Shown one piece after another: positions 12,401 through 22,939 of a stretch of DNA of 64,000 nucleotides. Location of the stretch: assembly GCA_012064415.1 (NCBI GenBank), contig SSNU01000132.1:381655-445654 (forward strand), read 5' to 3'. Numbering within the stretch: the first letter of the stretch is position 1; every line of letters starts with the position of its first letter. Source of the stretch: Gyrodactylus bullatarudis. Lineage: Eukaryota; Platyhelminthes; Monogenea; Gyrodactylidea; Gyrodactylidae. Below the pieces are notes generated by a model. It worked only from the letters and a program-made list of their open reading frames with translations. It had not been told where the DNA came from and made no database searches. The position numbers and the translations under genes are program-made.

Positions 12401-15400
12401 TTTCAAATGAGAAAAAAATCCAGCTGAGTTATTTGATATCTGAAATAATTGTGTGTGGGAGAATATGAATTTATGAAAGAAAATCATCACGGTATAATTA
12501 TCAAATACTATATGTACATTATTGGTTATAAGGTAAAAACAAGATTAGCTGATCGACATGGATGAGCAATTAAGTCATGTAATGATGAAAAAACGATAAA
12601 TAAATGAGAGGATTTTAGCTTCAACTAGAGCTCAAGATATATTCCCTTGATGTAAAGCTATTTTCACGAAAAACTCAATATTTTTCTCTTGAAAAAGTAT
12701 ATTTTTTGAATTCCACGATGGAATGAGCTGTTGAAATTTTAAAAACTCAATCTGGCCAAAATTAGACTACTTTTGAATTTCGAAAATGCGCCAAATTTCT
12801 AAGTTTGAACTCGATTTTTTTAACGATTCAAAGCGATTCGATAAAAATATTTCAGACGAGATTGTGAGAAACTCTTTATTTTCAATAAAAAAGGTTCAAA
12901 TTTTAGATTATTTTCTTACGCGATGATTGCAAAATTTTAACGGTTCGATTTTTCCGCAAAATTATTGAAATTTCGTCAACTTCTTCAGGCGAATTCAAAT
13001 TCTTTGTCTAATTTTTATCAGTATTTTACTTTTATAAATCTTGAACTCAAACGTTTAAAAAAAAAGTGGAAATTTGTACTCTGGAGCAAAATTCAAAAAT
13101 AGCCTAATTTTGGTCTGATTGAATATTTTCAGAATTTTTTTCAAACTTGAACAACTGGTCATGTGCTCAACTGTGCCCCCTTTTCGAAAGAAAATTTGGC
13201 TTAATTTATCGTTTTTTTATCTATGGAAATTTGATGTAATATAAGCTCAAAAGAATAGCTTACAATCTAAATTTTTCATCCCAAATAGGAGATACGGTGT
13301 TTTCCTTCACCTGAGTTGCCTTCATTAAACGAACGGGAATCTGAGAATCAATACTAATGTTTGAAATATTCTTCACATCGAGATAATGATTTTGATTTGT
13401 TTCCAATTGGCCACTCCTAGAGGAAGGGTTGGTAATTTTGAAGCTTTGATTTGGACTCTGAGTTTGGGAGCTGCATCCAGAACCAGAGGCAGAATTCACC
13501 ACTGGTCCGGTATTATTTGTTCCATTTACTCGACGGTAGAGGTTCTGGCCAAATCTCTTTATGGAGGAACGAGCAGTACGACTCCTGAAACCACTCGGTT
13601 GAGGCTGTTGATCCTGGTTTTCATTGAAAAATTGCAATGTAATCGGGGTATTATTTGGAGATAGTGATTCCCGAGAGCTTTTTTGCATTGCTGCAATGCC
13701 AGCTGAGGCAGATGGAAGTATCGATGTCAAGGATCCTTTTATTTGACGTCCTGGGATTATACCAAGAATACAATACGGGTCACTATAGCCTGAATTTGAA
13801 AAATTAGTTATCTTGGACCATTCATGTTAAAAATTCAAGGATGATTTCCTCATTCTATCCATTCTATTTTGGACATTTTGGAGAATGAGCTAGAGAATGT
13901 AAAGAAATATACTGGATTCTATCTCATAGCTTCATCTAAAGACATCAAAGAAAAATTATTCCTATTTCCAAATTTTAATAACAACTCTAATTTTGATCTC
14001 GCTGTTGTTAAGAAGGAAAAATATTTTAATATATTTCTCACCAAAGACAATACAGTATTAAAGTTTTATAAATGCAAGGAATAAAGATTTCAAAACACAT
14101 TAAGATATTGAATGAAGGATGAAAAAGAGGATTAATTTCCAAATGTATTCCTTTCTAAAGGAGAATGAGGAAAGCTTACCATCAGCATCTTTTGCTTCAA
14201 GATCTCTGGCCTGGATGATATGGGCATTAAGAACAACAATCGGAGGCTAAAGGAAGGAAGGATATTTCTAATTTCATTTTGTCTTTAGCTGTATTAGAAA
14301 TTTATCTCAAAGGTTTTTAAATATCAGTGTAATACAAGTTAGTTACAAAAAAAATCTCGACCAATCAGAGAGCTTGAATCATTCGAACCAATAAGATTCA
14401 AGAATTTTTGATATAGATTAGATATTAGAACTTAGATATTGATTATGAGATTTCAATTATGAATTTCTCATTCGAGAGTTGAAAAAGAATATTTCTATTT
14501 AATCCAATAACATAATCAATTTTATCAAATTAGTAAGGAGAGAATATTGATTTTTTGAGCGAAGATTTTTCCAAACTTGATCTAAATTATTTTATGAACT
14601 TTTTAGTTTGGAAAAAACGAACGAATTTTTTGAATAATCTTTTAAGACTTTATTTACCTGTCTTCTAGGCTCAATAAAAATAATTGGAAAGAAATTTTTC
14701 TATGAGAAAATGGGAACGATCAAATAAAAGGTATCAGTACTCTTTAATTTCATTGATCAATGGTTTCAGGCTCTCTGATTGGTCGAAATTTTTTTGATTT
14801 TACTTTATATACCGGGTACTATATTGGGCAGAGATGGAAAGAAAGCGGGTACTTCACCTGTATATCATTGCTATTTATGCATATCAAATTGAACATTAAT
14901 TATAAAAAATTAGATGTTGTACACAATTATATATTGTTTGTTTAAACAACCAAAAATACACTGGTTTGAATGATCAAGTAAACATCTTATGAATCATGGC
15001 GTCATGGAAAAAGGTTTTCACGATCCCGATGGAATACGATAAGTTTCAGTCCTTTATGATCGCAACGGAGATGCTGATGAATTCGAGAAAGGTGCCCGAG
15101 AAGGAAAGGGTCACAGAGTTTTTCGCAAGGTGTGACACAGAATCCACGGCGTTCCTACCAAGGTTGTTCAAGAGCTCAGAGTTGCTGGTCTAGAGGGCGT
15201 GGACCGAATTTAAAGGATGTATAGCCAACAAAATCAAGCCCAAAGGCTATGTGAGAGCGGCTAGACTGGAGTTTCATAAAATACGGCAAAATGGTCTGCC
15301 GCTGGATGAATACTTTGTTAAGCTCAGAAGAGAGGCGGCAATTGCTGAACTGCCTGAACTATGCATTGAAAATCAACTCATCTGGGCTCTGGATAGCAAT

Positions 15401-18400
15401 AAGATCAGAGCGAGACTCACTGACGAAGAGAAGACGACCACGCTTGACAATCTTGAGGCCCTTGCAATTGCACAAGAGCAGTTAATCAGAAATAAGGAAT
15501 TGGTCAAGGAAAATGGCGCAACAGCAGCACCAGCGGAGACTAATGTGATCAGAGCAAGGCAACCGTTCTGTAAATTGCACAAAGTGTATGAGAATCACCC
15601 ACAATGTCGCAAGAAGATGGTGAGATGCTTCAAATGCCAGCAGCTCGGGTACTACCAGATTGAAGGCAAGGCGGGGGAAGTAAATTCTGGTTTAGTGACG
15701 CAAGACCAAACAGCCTGCATTGTACTCGCCATTATGCTCTTTAAAATATCTTGAGATTGAGATTGGTATCTTCCGAGAATGTTAGGAGACATCCCTAGGG
15801 TGGCAGAGTTCAAGGACGACATCCTAATTGGAGGAATTGACGGGGCGGAGCACGATGCTACGTATGCCAAGGTGTTGAACAGACTCAATGAACGGAACTT
15901 CAGTATAAGTCCTCAAAAACTGCAATACAAGAAGACGGAGATTCGATTCATGGGATTTGTAATCAGTGAAAGAGGTCTACTTCCGGACTCTGAGCGAATG
16001 AGCAAATTGACGAAGCTGGCAAACCGAACAACAAGTCAGAGCTTCAGAGTCTCCTGGGAGCGTACCAGCACTATGGAATATTTTGCAAGGACTACTCCAT
16101 GAAGCCAGCAAGGGTATTCCGGCTGTTGAAAAAGGATGTGCCATGGAGATGGACCGAGGAACACACCCATACGATTAAAGGAGTCCTTGCTGACATTGCC
16201 AGAGGCATACTCAAACCTTATGATCAAGGTCGCAACCTGGTACTCAGCACAGACGCATCGGGAAACGGTCCTATCGTATGATGTCGAAATGAAGGAAGTT
16301 GTGGGGTATGGCAGCAGGTTGCTCAAAGAAGCGGAACGACGGTACTCGAACATTGAAAGGGAAGCCCTGGCCATAGTATATGGGGTCAGGAAATTCTACC
16401 GGTACTTGATCGGAAGGAAATTCACAATCCAGACGGTCCATGACCCTCTACAGCACATCTTAACGAAAGATACGGAGAACAGAAGAATTTCATCACGGTT
16501 GGATGGGTGGAGACAGTGGCTATCGATGTTCAATTTTGACATCAAGTACAGAGAAGGTTCACTCATGGCGCTACCAGACGCTCTGTCAAGGGTCAATTTG
16601 TTGGACGAGCCAGACTTCATTGATGACATCAAGGTACTGCCAGTTGTCAACACACTGCAAGATCTCACGGAGCTTACTAAGGTGGTGGATTGGATAAGAA
16701 CCCTGGATGACGGGATGTACCGGACCTTAGCCAAGCAGATCCAAGATGGCTGGAAGAAAAGGGTGAAAGGACTGGAGCAGTATGAGAAGGTGACGGATGA
16801 ACTCGAAGTAGAGGACCAAATTGTGTATCGGTGTGACTGAGTTGTCGTCCCCGAGCAGCTCAGACAAAGGGTCCTGAAAATATTGCACAGTGAGCACCCA
16901 TTCGAGGTACGAATGTATCAGCGAAGATGCTGTGCTGGTGGCCGGTTCTACATGAAGATGTCGGTAAATGGGTACGCAGATGCCTAACGTGTCAGAGAAA
17001 TAGAAGGCACAAGGTCAATGCCAAAACCAAATGGGCCGAGGTCGAAGAGTGCATGCAACGGGTGCACGCGGATGTAGCCCACAGAGAAGGCAAGAACTGG
17101 CAAGTCATGCCTTTTCAAAGTTCTGCATCATTAAAAGGTTTCAGCGCATGTCGGCAGAATGTCTGGGTGAGGTTTTAGTCAAGACGTTCTCCCTGTTCGG
17201 AGCCCCGAGAAAGCTGGTGGTGGACAACGGGACGAACTTCGTGGCGGAGCATACAAGACGGCTATTACGGGAATTTGACACAGAGTTAGTAACGACGCCA
17301 GCGGGCACCACCAATCAAATGGCATGGCTGAGGTAGCGATTCGGGACCTCAAGAAGTTCCTAGACAAGAGCCCCGGACCGGTCGACGATGGTGTGATGAA
17401 GTTTCTGAATGACCGAAACAACCACCCAGATTGTACGGGGCGTATACCAAGTCGTAGGATGTTCGCCCACGCCCCAAGGACCAAACTCGAAGCGGCCATG
17501 AGCGAAGGGCAACCACCCGCAAGAGCAATTGTGTTTGAGGAGTGCAACGGTCAATGGTCTAGTCCCAGAAACGTCAGGGAGAACTCACAGACCACGGTGG
17601 TAGACGACCGGGGAAGGCTAGTGCACAAGGCGGATGTGATCCTACTAGCAGACCAACTGGACTCAAATGAAAACGATGACCTAGGGAGCCCTCCGGCGGC
17701 CGAACCCGAAACTGCGGACGATGGGACAGTGCAGGACACGCCAGTAATGCCAAGGCGCAGCTCACGTGAACGAAAGCCCTCCAGACGTCTTGCGGAGAGT
17801 CTTGCTCAAGGAGGAGGATGATTTGTAGATTGAACTATATCATTGCTATTTATGCATATCAAATTGAACATTAATTTATAACAAATTAGATGTTGTACAC
17901 AATTATATATTGTTTGTTTAAACGACCAAAAATACACAGGTTTGAATCATCAAGTAAACGTCTTATGAATCACTCAGAATGAGTTATTTTTTAAATTTAC
18001 TTAAAAGTATATAATATTTTTCATTTGCTATATTTTATGAAAATTCTGCCCTATCCAATACTAATAAGTTGTTATATGAGTCATTAATTTGAAATTATTA
18101 TACTTACTTTAGCTTCAGAGCTTTCGGCGTATAAACGATTATGTTCATGATCGGATATTTCAAAGGCAGCCTTTGCATAACGTACAATGTCAAGAATCAC
18201 AGACGAATGTTCGCCAAGAGTTTGGCCAACTCGATGTCTTACAGTATACAAAAGTTCAATGTATAAAGATTCCAACTGAGATTTAAAAAATAATACAATA
18301 GATTACTATTTTATCATGAATAAAGCTATTTTTGAGTTCTCGAGAGGATATTTTTTGAGAAGAAAAAGTTACTCAAATTATAATCGATTTGATTAACATT

Positions 18401-19495
18401 TTCTCCATTCAGAAAACTTGAAGGAATAGTTCAAAACATATTTCCGTTCAATCTTAATTATCCGATAAAAAAATTAATGCATACCGCAATGCTGGGAGAA
18501 AAATGAAGCAAAATAGATATATTTTGAACATACTGTAAAAATGTAATGTAAAGAGTAATGAAATCAGGGTAGACATGCAATGATTACAGTGTAACGGAAT
18601 ATTTTTTTAACTAAGACATCTATTACTGTAGTTTAGTAGTTTCAAATAATATAGAAAACATTGAGATAAAGAAGAATATTTTCCATCACGAAGAGCAAGA
18701 AATGTGAGATGAAATCGGTTTTCCTTACTAATTTCTTCGAGAATTATCCAACCAATTACAAGTTACAAGTAACAAAAAAAGATTTACTTGTCCCTCATTA
18801 AATCATAGTCCAATATGTGTTAAAATAACAAGAACCTAAATACAAAATCAAGTTTCTGACTCCTCCATCCTATTGACGTATTCATTTCTTACCCCTTATA
18901 ATACATTAGCTTTATCAAGTTACTCATTCAAATAGTAATTTACAAATAATTTAACATATAAAAAAGAGGAATAGACTTAAATTTGAACATTTATGATTGA
19001 TGAAGGACTAATTTAATAATTCATAAAAATGCTATTTATATTTTTGGATTTCATTGTACTGAATAATACAATTTGCAGAACATAAATTTAATGGGACAGA
19101 TAGGGATGTGAAAATTTAGTAATTTTGTCTAGGATCTATAAATACATGTATTGAAATTACTGAAACGATCTGACAAATTTCAATTAAATATTGAATACGA
19201 CTTACTTCTTTCTGACCAAGTTTTTCTCCATTCTCGTTGAATAGGACCTCTTTTTCCAAATTTTGAATTGTAGATGGATTCTTAGACTAAATTTAATATT
19301 ATTAACTTTGCTTTTTAAAAAGATTTTATGTAAAACAAACCTTGGGAATAATTTTAGAACTGAGCTGACGAAAGTTCCCAAAACTGTGAAAATATTTTTC
19401 GAGAAACTCATGATTGCTGAGACAAAACATTATTAGATAGTATTTTATGTCAATCTTTACTTAACATACCTTGTTCTCATCTCCTTTAAGTCCAT
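423..19495 (-). CDS. BAIAP3: BAIAP3/UNC13-4-like C2-domain exocytosis protein (partial, 5' part of gene)
   Basis: Eight exons join in frame on the minus strand: 19495-19470, 19416-19341, 19280-19206, 18275-18108, 14246-14180, 13789-13264, 10313-10269 and 591-423, giving 384 residues before the gene leaves the window. All introns are GT-AG and all phases agree. The N-terminus resembles the BAIAP3/UNC13D leader ([13 protein letters not shown] at about residues 62-74). The C2 domain follows, with [15 protein letters not shown] and then [26 protein letters not shown] and, in the last exon, [15 protein letters not shown] and [12 protein letters not shown]. These Asp-containing loops are the Ca2+-binding parts of C2 domains. 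Family members tether and prime dense-core or recycling vesicles. The MUN and second C2 domains would lie left of position 1. Oddities are a roughly 130-residue low-complexity insert in the C2 domain and introns of up to 9.7 kb. BAIAP3 rather than UNC13D is preferred because of the GRYFKQ segment. Confidence 0.88.
1979..2150. repeat. partial copy of interspersed inverted-repeat family A
   Basis: The segment matches the middle of the element at 47752-49387: TTTTTTGATCATTTTCACTA, then a GAAAATG stretch, then TGATCCTGAAAATCAACTTT and a run resembling TCACTTTGAAATCAATAAAA. It lacks both recognisable termini, so it is a fragment. Confidence 0.6.
3860..4450. repeat. partial copy of inverted-repeat family B
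   Basis: Shares several stretches with the full copy at 40758-41424: a GATTTCAAAGATTTGAAGCA-like block, GAGAAATCTACTGTTTTCAA, AAGTTAAGCTTTTTAATTTT, and at the right end the reverse complement of the family terminus (actcgatttttctc-type sequence). The left terminus is eroded. Confidence 0.55.
6366..7523 (-). pseudogene. hAT-like (DUF659/BED type) transposase, broken
   Basis: Two pieces of one transposase lie in order on the minus strand. The first (7523-6822) begins with a BED-like zinc finger ([18 protein letters not shown]). It then has [20 protein letters not shown], the usual first catalytic Asp region, and [18 protein letters not shown] followed by [12 protein letters not shown], where relatives usually carry a Cys-x2-His. 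Here the Cys is Arg. It stops after LISSVKAS. The second piece (about 6662-6366) resumes with [20 protein letters not shown] and ends at a stop after EDPYKINP. The residues normally between the pieces are replaced by an inverted duplication (6665-6779). This copy cannot encode a full enzyme. It sits in a BAIAP3 intron on the same strand as the host gene. Confidence 0.8.
6521..6779. repeat. 115-bp inverted duplication with 29-bp spacer (foldback)
   Basis: Bases 6521-6635 and 6665-6779 are reverse complements of one another as far as I can read them, with a spacer at 6636-6664. The left arm is transposase coding sequence on the minus strand and the right arm is its inverted copy, so this is a duplication of part of the gene and not a terminal repeat. 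Confidence 0.9.
8509..8927 (+). mobile_element. transposon remnant with transposase C-terminal tail, flanked by direct repeats
   Basis: A 23-bp direct repeat beginning ATTAGTTTTAATGATTAG occurs at about 8509 and again at about 8904. Between them a plus-strand frame reads [19 protein letters not shown] and is followed by a C/T-rich tract and CCAATGGA. A similar tail (KRGVKRKRCSGQLELDPF), again followed by a CCCCTCCCC tract and a CCAAT-type motif, lies on the minus strand near 48979-49160. I infer two 3' ends of one transposon family, possibly pogo/Tigger-like; the family assignment is weak. Confidence 0.45.
9059..9346. repeat. MITE-like foldback with about 70-bp arms
   Basis: The left arm (about 9059-9130) contains CTTGAAAAATTCCGTTCAAA and the right arm (about 9275-9346) contains its near reverse complement TTTGAACGGAATTTTTCGAG. 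The arms are imperfect. No open frame lies between them. Confidence 0.65.
10314..13263. other. BAIAP3 intron without recognisable genes
   Basis: A 2.95-kb intron between the exon 13789-13264 and the 45-nt exon 10313-10269. A frame at 10464-10718 is open but is overlapped by an equally open antisense frame and looks like neither a transposase nor a conserved protein. A degraded family B copy occupies about 12645-13165. Confidence 0.5.
12645..13165. repeat. degraded copy of inverted-repeat family B
   Basis: Begins with sequence like the family terminus (CACGAAAAACTCAATATTTT, then TTTTTTGAATTCCACGATGG and AATGAGCTG) and continues through GAATTTCGAAAATGCGCCAA, all of which have counterparts in the full copy at 40758-41424. 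The right end is diverged. Confidence 0.6.
13790..14179. other. BAIAP3 intron (390 nt)
   Basis: Intron between the exons 14246-14180 and 13789-13264, with donor GTAAGC and a TTCAG acceptor on the minus strand. A plus-strand frame at 13869-14084 is open but shows no splice or family evidence. Nothing else is seen. Confidence 0.7.
14347..14798. repeat. pair of about 33-bp inverted repeats beside the gypsy element
   Basis: TCTCGACCAATCAGAGAGCT near 14354-14373 is matched by the reverse complement within GGCTCTCTGATTGGTCGAAA near 14769-14788, each extended by an A or T run. This is probably a MITE whose right end abuts the retrotransposon. No coding capacity. Confidence 0.55.
14861..17972 (+). 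mobile_element. decayed Ty3/gypsy retrotransposon, GC-rich, with short LTR-like ends
   Basis: Near-identical direct repeats of about 136 bp, beginning TATATCATTGCTATTTATGC and ending in CTTATGAATCA, lie at 14861-14996 and 17836-17972. The internal part reads, in order: Gag with an in-frame TAG at 15191-15193 and a broken zinc knuckle ([10 protein letters not shown]); the C-terminal end of reverse transcriptase ([18 protein letters not shown]); RNase H ([10 protein letters not shown], then [20 protein letters not shown], split by a frameshift); and integrase in several frames ([25 protein letters not shown]). It ends with an [12 protein letters not shown] tail. Protease and most of the polymerase are deleted. 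A purine tract precedes the right repeat. Base composition is about half G+C, unlike everything around it. No target-site duplication is clear. It lies in a BAIAP3 intron in antisense orientation. Confidence 0.9.
18276..19205. other. BAIAP3 intron (930 nt)
   Basis: AT-rich intron with canonical ends on the minus strand. No open frame, repeat terminus or RNA gene is visible in it. Confidence 0.7.
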
Positions 19496-19646
19496 TTTTA
19501 AATTTACATTAGTTTTCAATTTTAATTTCCCCCCTAAAGTTTTTATTTAAAGTACAATATATCGATGTTGTTTTGTTTTACCGTGTTACAAACTCAAGAA
19601 ATTTGACAAATAAAATTTTATCGCTACAGCAGAGGATTTATACACA
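19496..19646. promoter_or_regulatory. bidirectional promoter region between BAIAP3 and DDX1
   Basis: Only 151 bp separate the two divergent start codons. The stretch contains TATATCGATG near 19557-19567, which resembles the DRE/DREF-type TATCGATA core used by many arthropod and other animal housekeeping promoters. No canonical TATA box position can be assigned. The shared promoter role is inferred from spacing alone. Confidence 0.5.
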
Positions 19647-22132
19647 ATGTCGACTGCATTTGAGACTGAAATGGGGGTCATGCCTGAAATAGCCCAAGCA
19701 GTGAAAGAAATGGATTGGATCCTTCCTACAGATATTCAGTCTGAGTCTGTGCCTCTTATTTTAGGTGGGGGAGATATTCTTATGGCTGCCGAAACAGGAA
19801 GTGGTAAAACAGGTGCTTTTTGCTTACCTGTAGCACAACTTGTTCATGAATCTATTAAAGACATTCAAGAAAATAAAAAACATAAAAAGTCTAATTCTCA
19901 AGAATTTAATTTCAAGCTAAGCTTTTACGACAGAACTGATGGATTCGCTATCGATGCCACGGGTCTCTTGTGCCAAAGTAGAGATATTTCTAAATGGAAT
20001 GGAGCCAGGGGTTGTGTTGGCATAAGGAATAGCGGCAAATATTATTTTGAAACGACAATAACTGATGAAGGTTTATGTCGTATCGGATGGAGTACTCTTA
20101 AAGCCTCTTATGATATTGGAACCGATCAGGAGAGTTTTGGCTATGGAGGTACTGGTAAAAAATCACATGGTCGTCAATTCTCGGACTATGGAGAATCATT
20201 CGGTATTCATGATACAATATCATGCCTCATTGACTTGGACGACTGCAGCATCAAGTTTCTTAAAAATAATAAAGACTTAGGTAAAGCGTTTGATATTCCG
20301 AAGAAAATGGTAACAAATGGGCTTTTTCCTTCAGTGTCTCTAAAAAATGCAGAAATTCAATTTAATTTTGGACAGACACCTTTCAAATACAAGTTGCCTA
20401 ATGGTTACAAATCAATGGCTGACGCTCCTTTAGAAAATCTAGTCAAATCAACTGTGAATTTATCAGACGAGAAAAATTTCTCTTCTTCTCAGATGAAAAA
20501 TAATGCCTGTTTGGCTTTGATTTTAGAGCCTAGTCGCGAATTAGCTGAACAAACATATGAGCAGCTTCTAACCTTCTCGAAATACATCAAAGACCCACCA
20601 ATAAGCATCGGATTATTTATTGGAGGAGCAAATCAACGAGAACAAACCAATGCCCTTTCCAAAGGAGTAAGAATTTTAGATTTATAATAATTTAGATTGA
20701 TATTGCTGTGGGAACACCTGGACGTATTGAGGATTTAGTTAACAAGGAATCGTTACTTTTGTCCAATTGTAGAACTTTTGTTCTTGATGAATGTGATGCT
20801 CTTTTGTCAGCTGGTTATGAACAACTCTTAGTTCGACTTTATAATCAAATGCCCAAGATTACATTTGATGGAAAGCGCCTTCAAATGGTTATTTGTTCAG
20901 CTACATTACATTCTTTCGATGTTAAAAAACTCGCCAATAAGTTGATGCATTTTCCTGTTTGGGTTGACTTGAAAGGTCAAGATTCTGTGCCGGAAACTGT
21001 TCACCATGTTGTAAATTTTTAGTATCATCATTTATTTTGATTAGGTTTGCATTGTCAACCCAAGTTTTGATGATACTTGGAAGCAATTGCTCACATCAAG
21101 AGAAGCAATAACTACAGATGGTGTTCATCAAGAAGACCGCATTAACAAGAATGGTACATCCCCAGGTAAGTCAAGTTGATTAATCAAATTCCTATCTAAA
21201 GAAACATACTCAGAGGCCGTTAAACTACTCAAGGGTCAGTATATCATCAGAGCTATTGAGCAGCAGAATATTGATTCTGCTTTAATATTTTGTCGAACCA
21301 AATTGGATTGTGATAACTTAGAGAAAATGTTTATAAGTCTTGGTGGCGGACCAAAGAAATTAAAGCATAAATTCAGCTGTGTATGCCTCCATAGTGACAG
21401 AAGTACCGGTGAACGTAAAGAAAATTTACAAATATTTAAAGTTGGTTGCTAATTAAAGCTTCAAGATTTTTTTCAAATGATTTAATATTATTTTGTGTTA
21501 AATAATCAATTTATTATTAAGCGTGGCGATGTTAGATTCTTAATTTGCACTGATGTTGCCGCTCGAGGAATCGATATAAAGGGACTCCCTTATGGTATGT
21601 GACTTTTATTTAATTTTAGTCATTAATGTCACACTACCTGATGAGAAAGAGAAATACGTTCACAGAATTGGCAGAGTAGGCCGTGCGGAGAGAATGGGAC
21701 TTGCAATAAGTTTTGTTTCTTCTGTTAAGGAGAAAGTTTGGTATCACAGTAACTGTACGACACGTGGTAAAGGCTGCTATGATACTAGACTTACAACTCA
21801 AGGAGGATGTTGTATTTGGCAGAATGAAACCGAAATACTTGGTAGTATAGAGGAACACTTGGGAATAACAATAGATCAGATCAGCTCAGACAAAATTAAA
21901 GTTGATTCTTCTGACTTTGATGGCAAAGTCATCTATGGTCAAAAGAGAAAGATGAGTAAGTTATTCAAATTTTATAACCATATAAAAATCATTAATTGCC
22001 TTTAATGCAGCTGGATCGAGTTATCAGTCTCACCAAAATGAAATGGCAGAAAATATAAAAATCCTTAACAGATTGGAAAAGAAAACTCAGCAATCATACC
22101 TTAAATTGAGATTTATTCAAAAAGGATGTTGA
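19647..22132 (+). CDS. DDX1: ATP-dependent RNA helicase DDX1
   Basis: Seven exons (19647-20666, 20696-21010, 21045-21165, 21202-21440, 21522-21594, 21620-21955, 22011-22132) encode 741 residues; human DDX1 has 740. The protein keeps the DDX1 architecture: Q-motif, Walker [10 protein letters not shown] at 47-55, a SPRY domain inserted at about 92-255, EPSRELA near 294, VGTPGR at 345-350, CSAT near 407-410, AARGID at 578-583 and [11 protein letters not shown] from 604. The DEAD box reads DECD at 371-374, not the usual DEAD. DDX1 acts in RNA processing, tRNA-ligase complexes and DNA-break repair in other animals. Five of the six introns are 25-55 nt (29, 34, 36, 25 and 55); the other is 81 nt. 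The start ATG begins the conserved N-terminus. Confidence 0.97.
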
Positions 22133-22150
22133 CAGGACATTATTTTGTTG

Positions 22151-22156
22151 AATAAA
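22151..22156 (+). promoter_or_regulatory. poly(A) signal of DDX1
   Basis: AATAAA occurs 19 nt after the DDX1 stop codon, followed by a T-rich stretch. Confidence 0.6.
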
Positions 22157-22939
22157 ATTTAATTACTTGTTTTTTTTCGTTTTTAATAAATCATCCAACA
22201 TTAAATTGGTATTTTAACCTATTTTCAACAACTCAGGGATTTATTACTCATAAATTATAGAGGTTTGGCAATTTGATTTAGGAAATTATTTACAACATAC
22301 AATTGACAAAACAATAACTACTTAAAATATAAATATACAATCTCAAAAATTAATTTGAAATTAAATAATTTAATTTAAATTTCACTGAAAATACACTTGG
22401 TTCACTAATGATATTAGTTGTCACTCATTATGAATCTCATACTATAATACTTTAACATTAAGATGAATTTCATGATAAAGATCCCATACATAATTCACCT
22501 GAATTCTATTTTAAAACGTATTAGTTGAATTATCTTCAATCAGGAATTCTTGAAATTTTTCATTTAGATCAAGTTTATTGTTCAAGAACGAATATCAGCT
22601 CATTGATTTGGACGATTTATTTGGGTTTCTTCGATTCTCATGAGGTTTTCATGATTAAAAACTTTGAATTTTATATTCTGATGCCTTTCCAGTGCTCAAA
22701 AGGATGTTTTAGATTAGTAAAATTCTCTGTGGATTCTATATCTGTTGATAACATCGACTCGAAACATATAAGCCTACAAATTTTCTTGATTCAATCGTTT
22801 TCACGACAGTATTTTCCTAAACCAATCAGAATTTGTTATTGTTAAATTGGTTCCAATTTAAAATTGTACACTAAAAGTTTTTTATTATAATCACTGTAGT
22901 ATTACTCTCGAACTCTGAGATTAAACTATAAAAGAAAAA
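22157..22939. other. intergenic DDX1-KIF3A, with an unresolved open stretch
   Basis: A plus-strand frame at 22525-22845 is open for 106 codons but starts at TTG and resembles nothing known. On the minus strand of the same interval, short coding-like runs appear in successive frames (for example MLSTDIESTENFTNLKHPFE, then VFNHENLMRIEETQINRP, then LDLNEKFQEFLIEDNS). No set of GT-AG introns joins them convincingly. This could be a decayed gene or chance. Confidence 0.3.

Noticed and set aside
13386..13664. Plus-strand open frame of 92 codons
   Set aside because: It is antisense to the BAIAP3 C2 exon, whose domain and splice phases are clear.
17324..17821. Separate cellular gene of 165 codons on the plus strand
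   Set aside because: It continues the integrase of the gypsy element after a frameshift, has the same GC-rich codon use and ends at the purine tract before the right end repeat.
20667..20695. Stop codon inside DDX1 as sign of a pseudogene
   Set aside because: The stop lies in a 29-nt GT-AG segment; removing it restores the conserved protein, and equally small introns occur in other genes.
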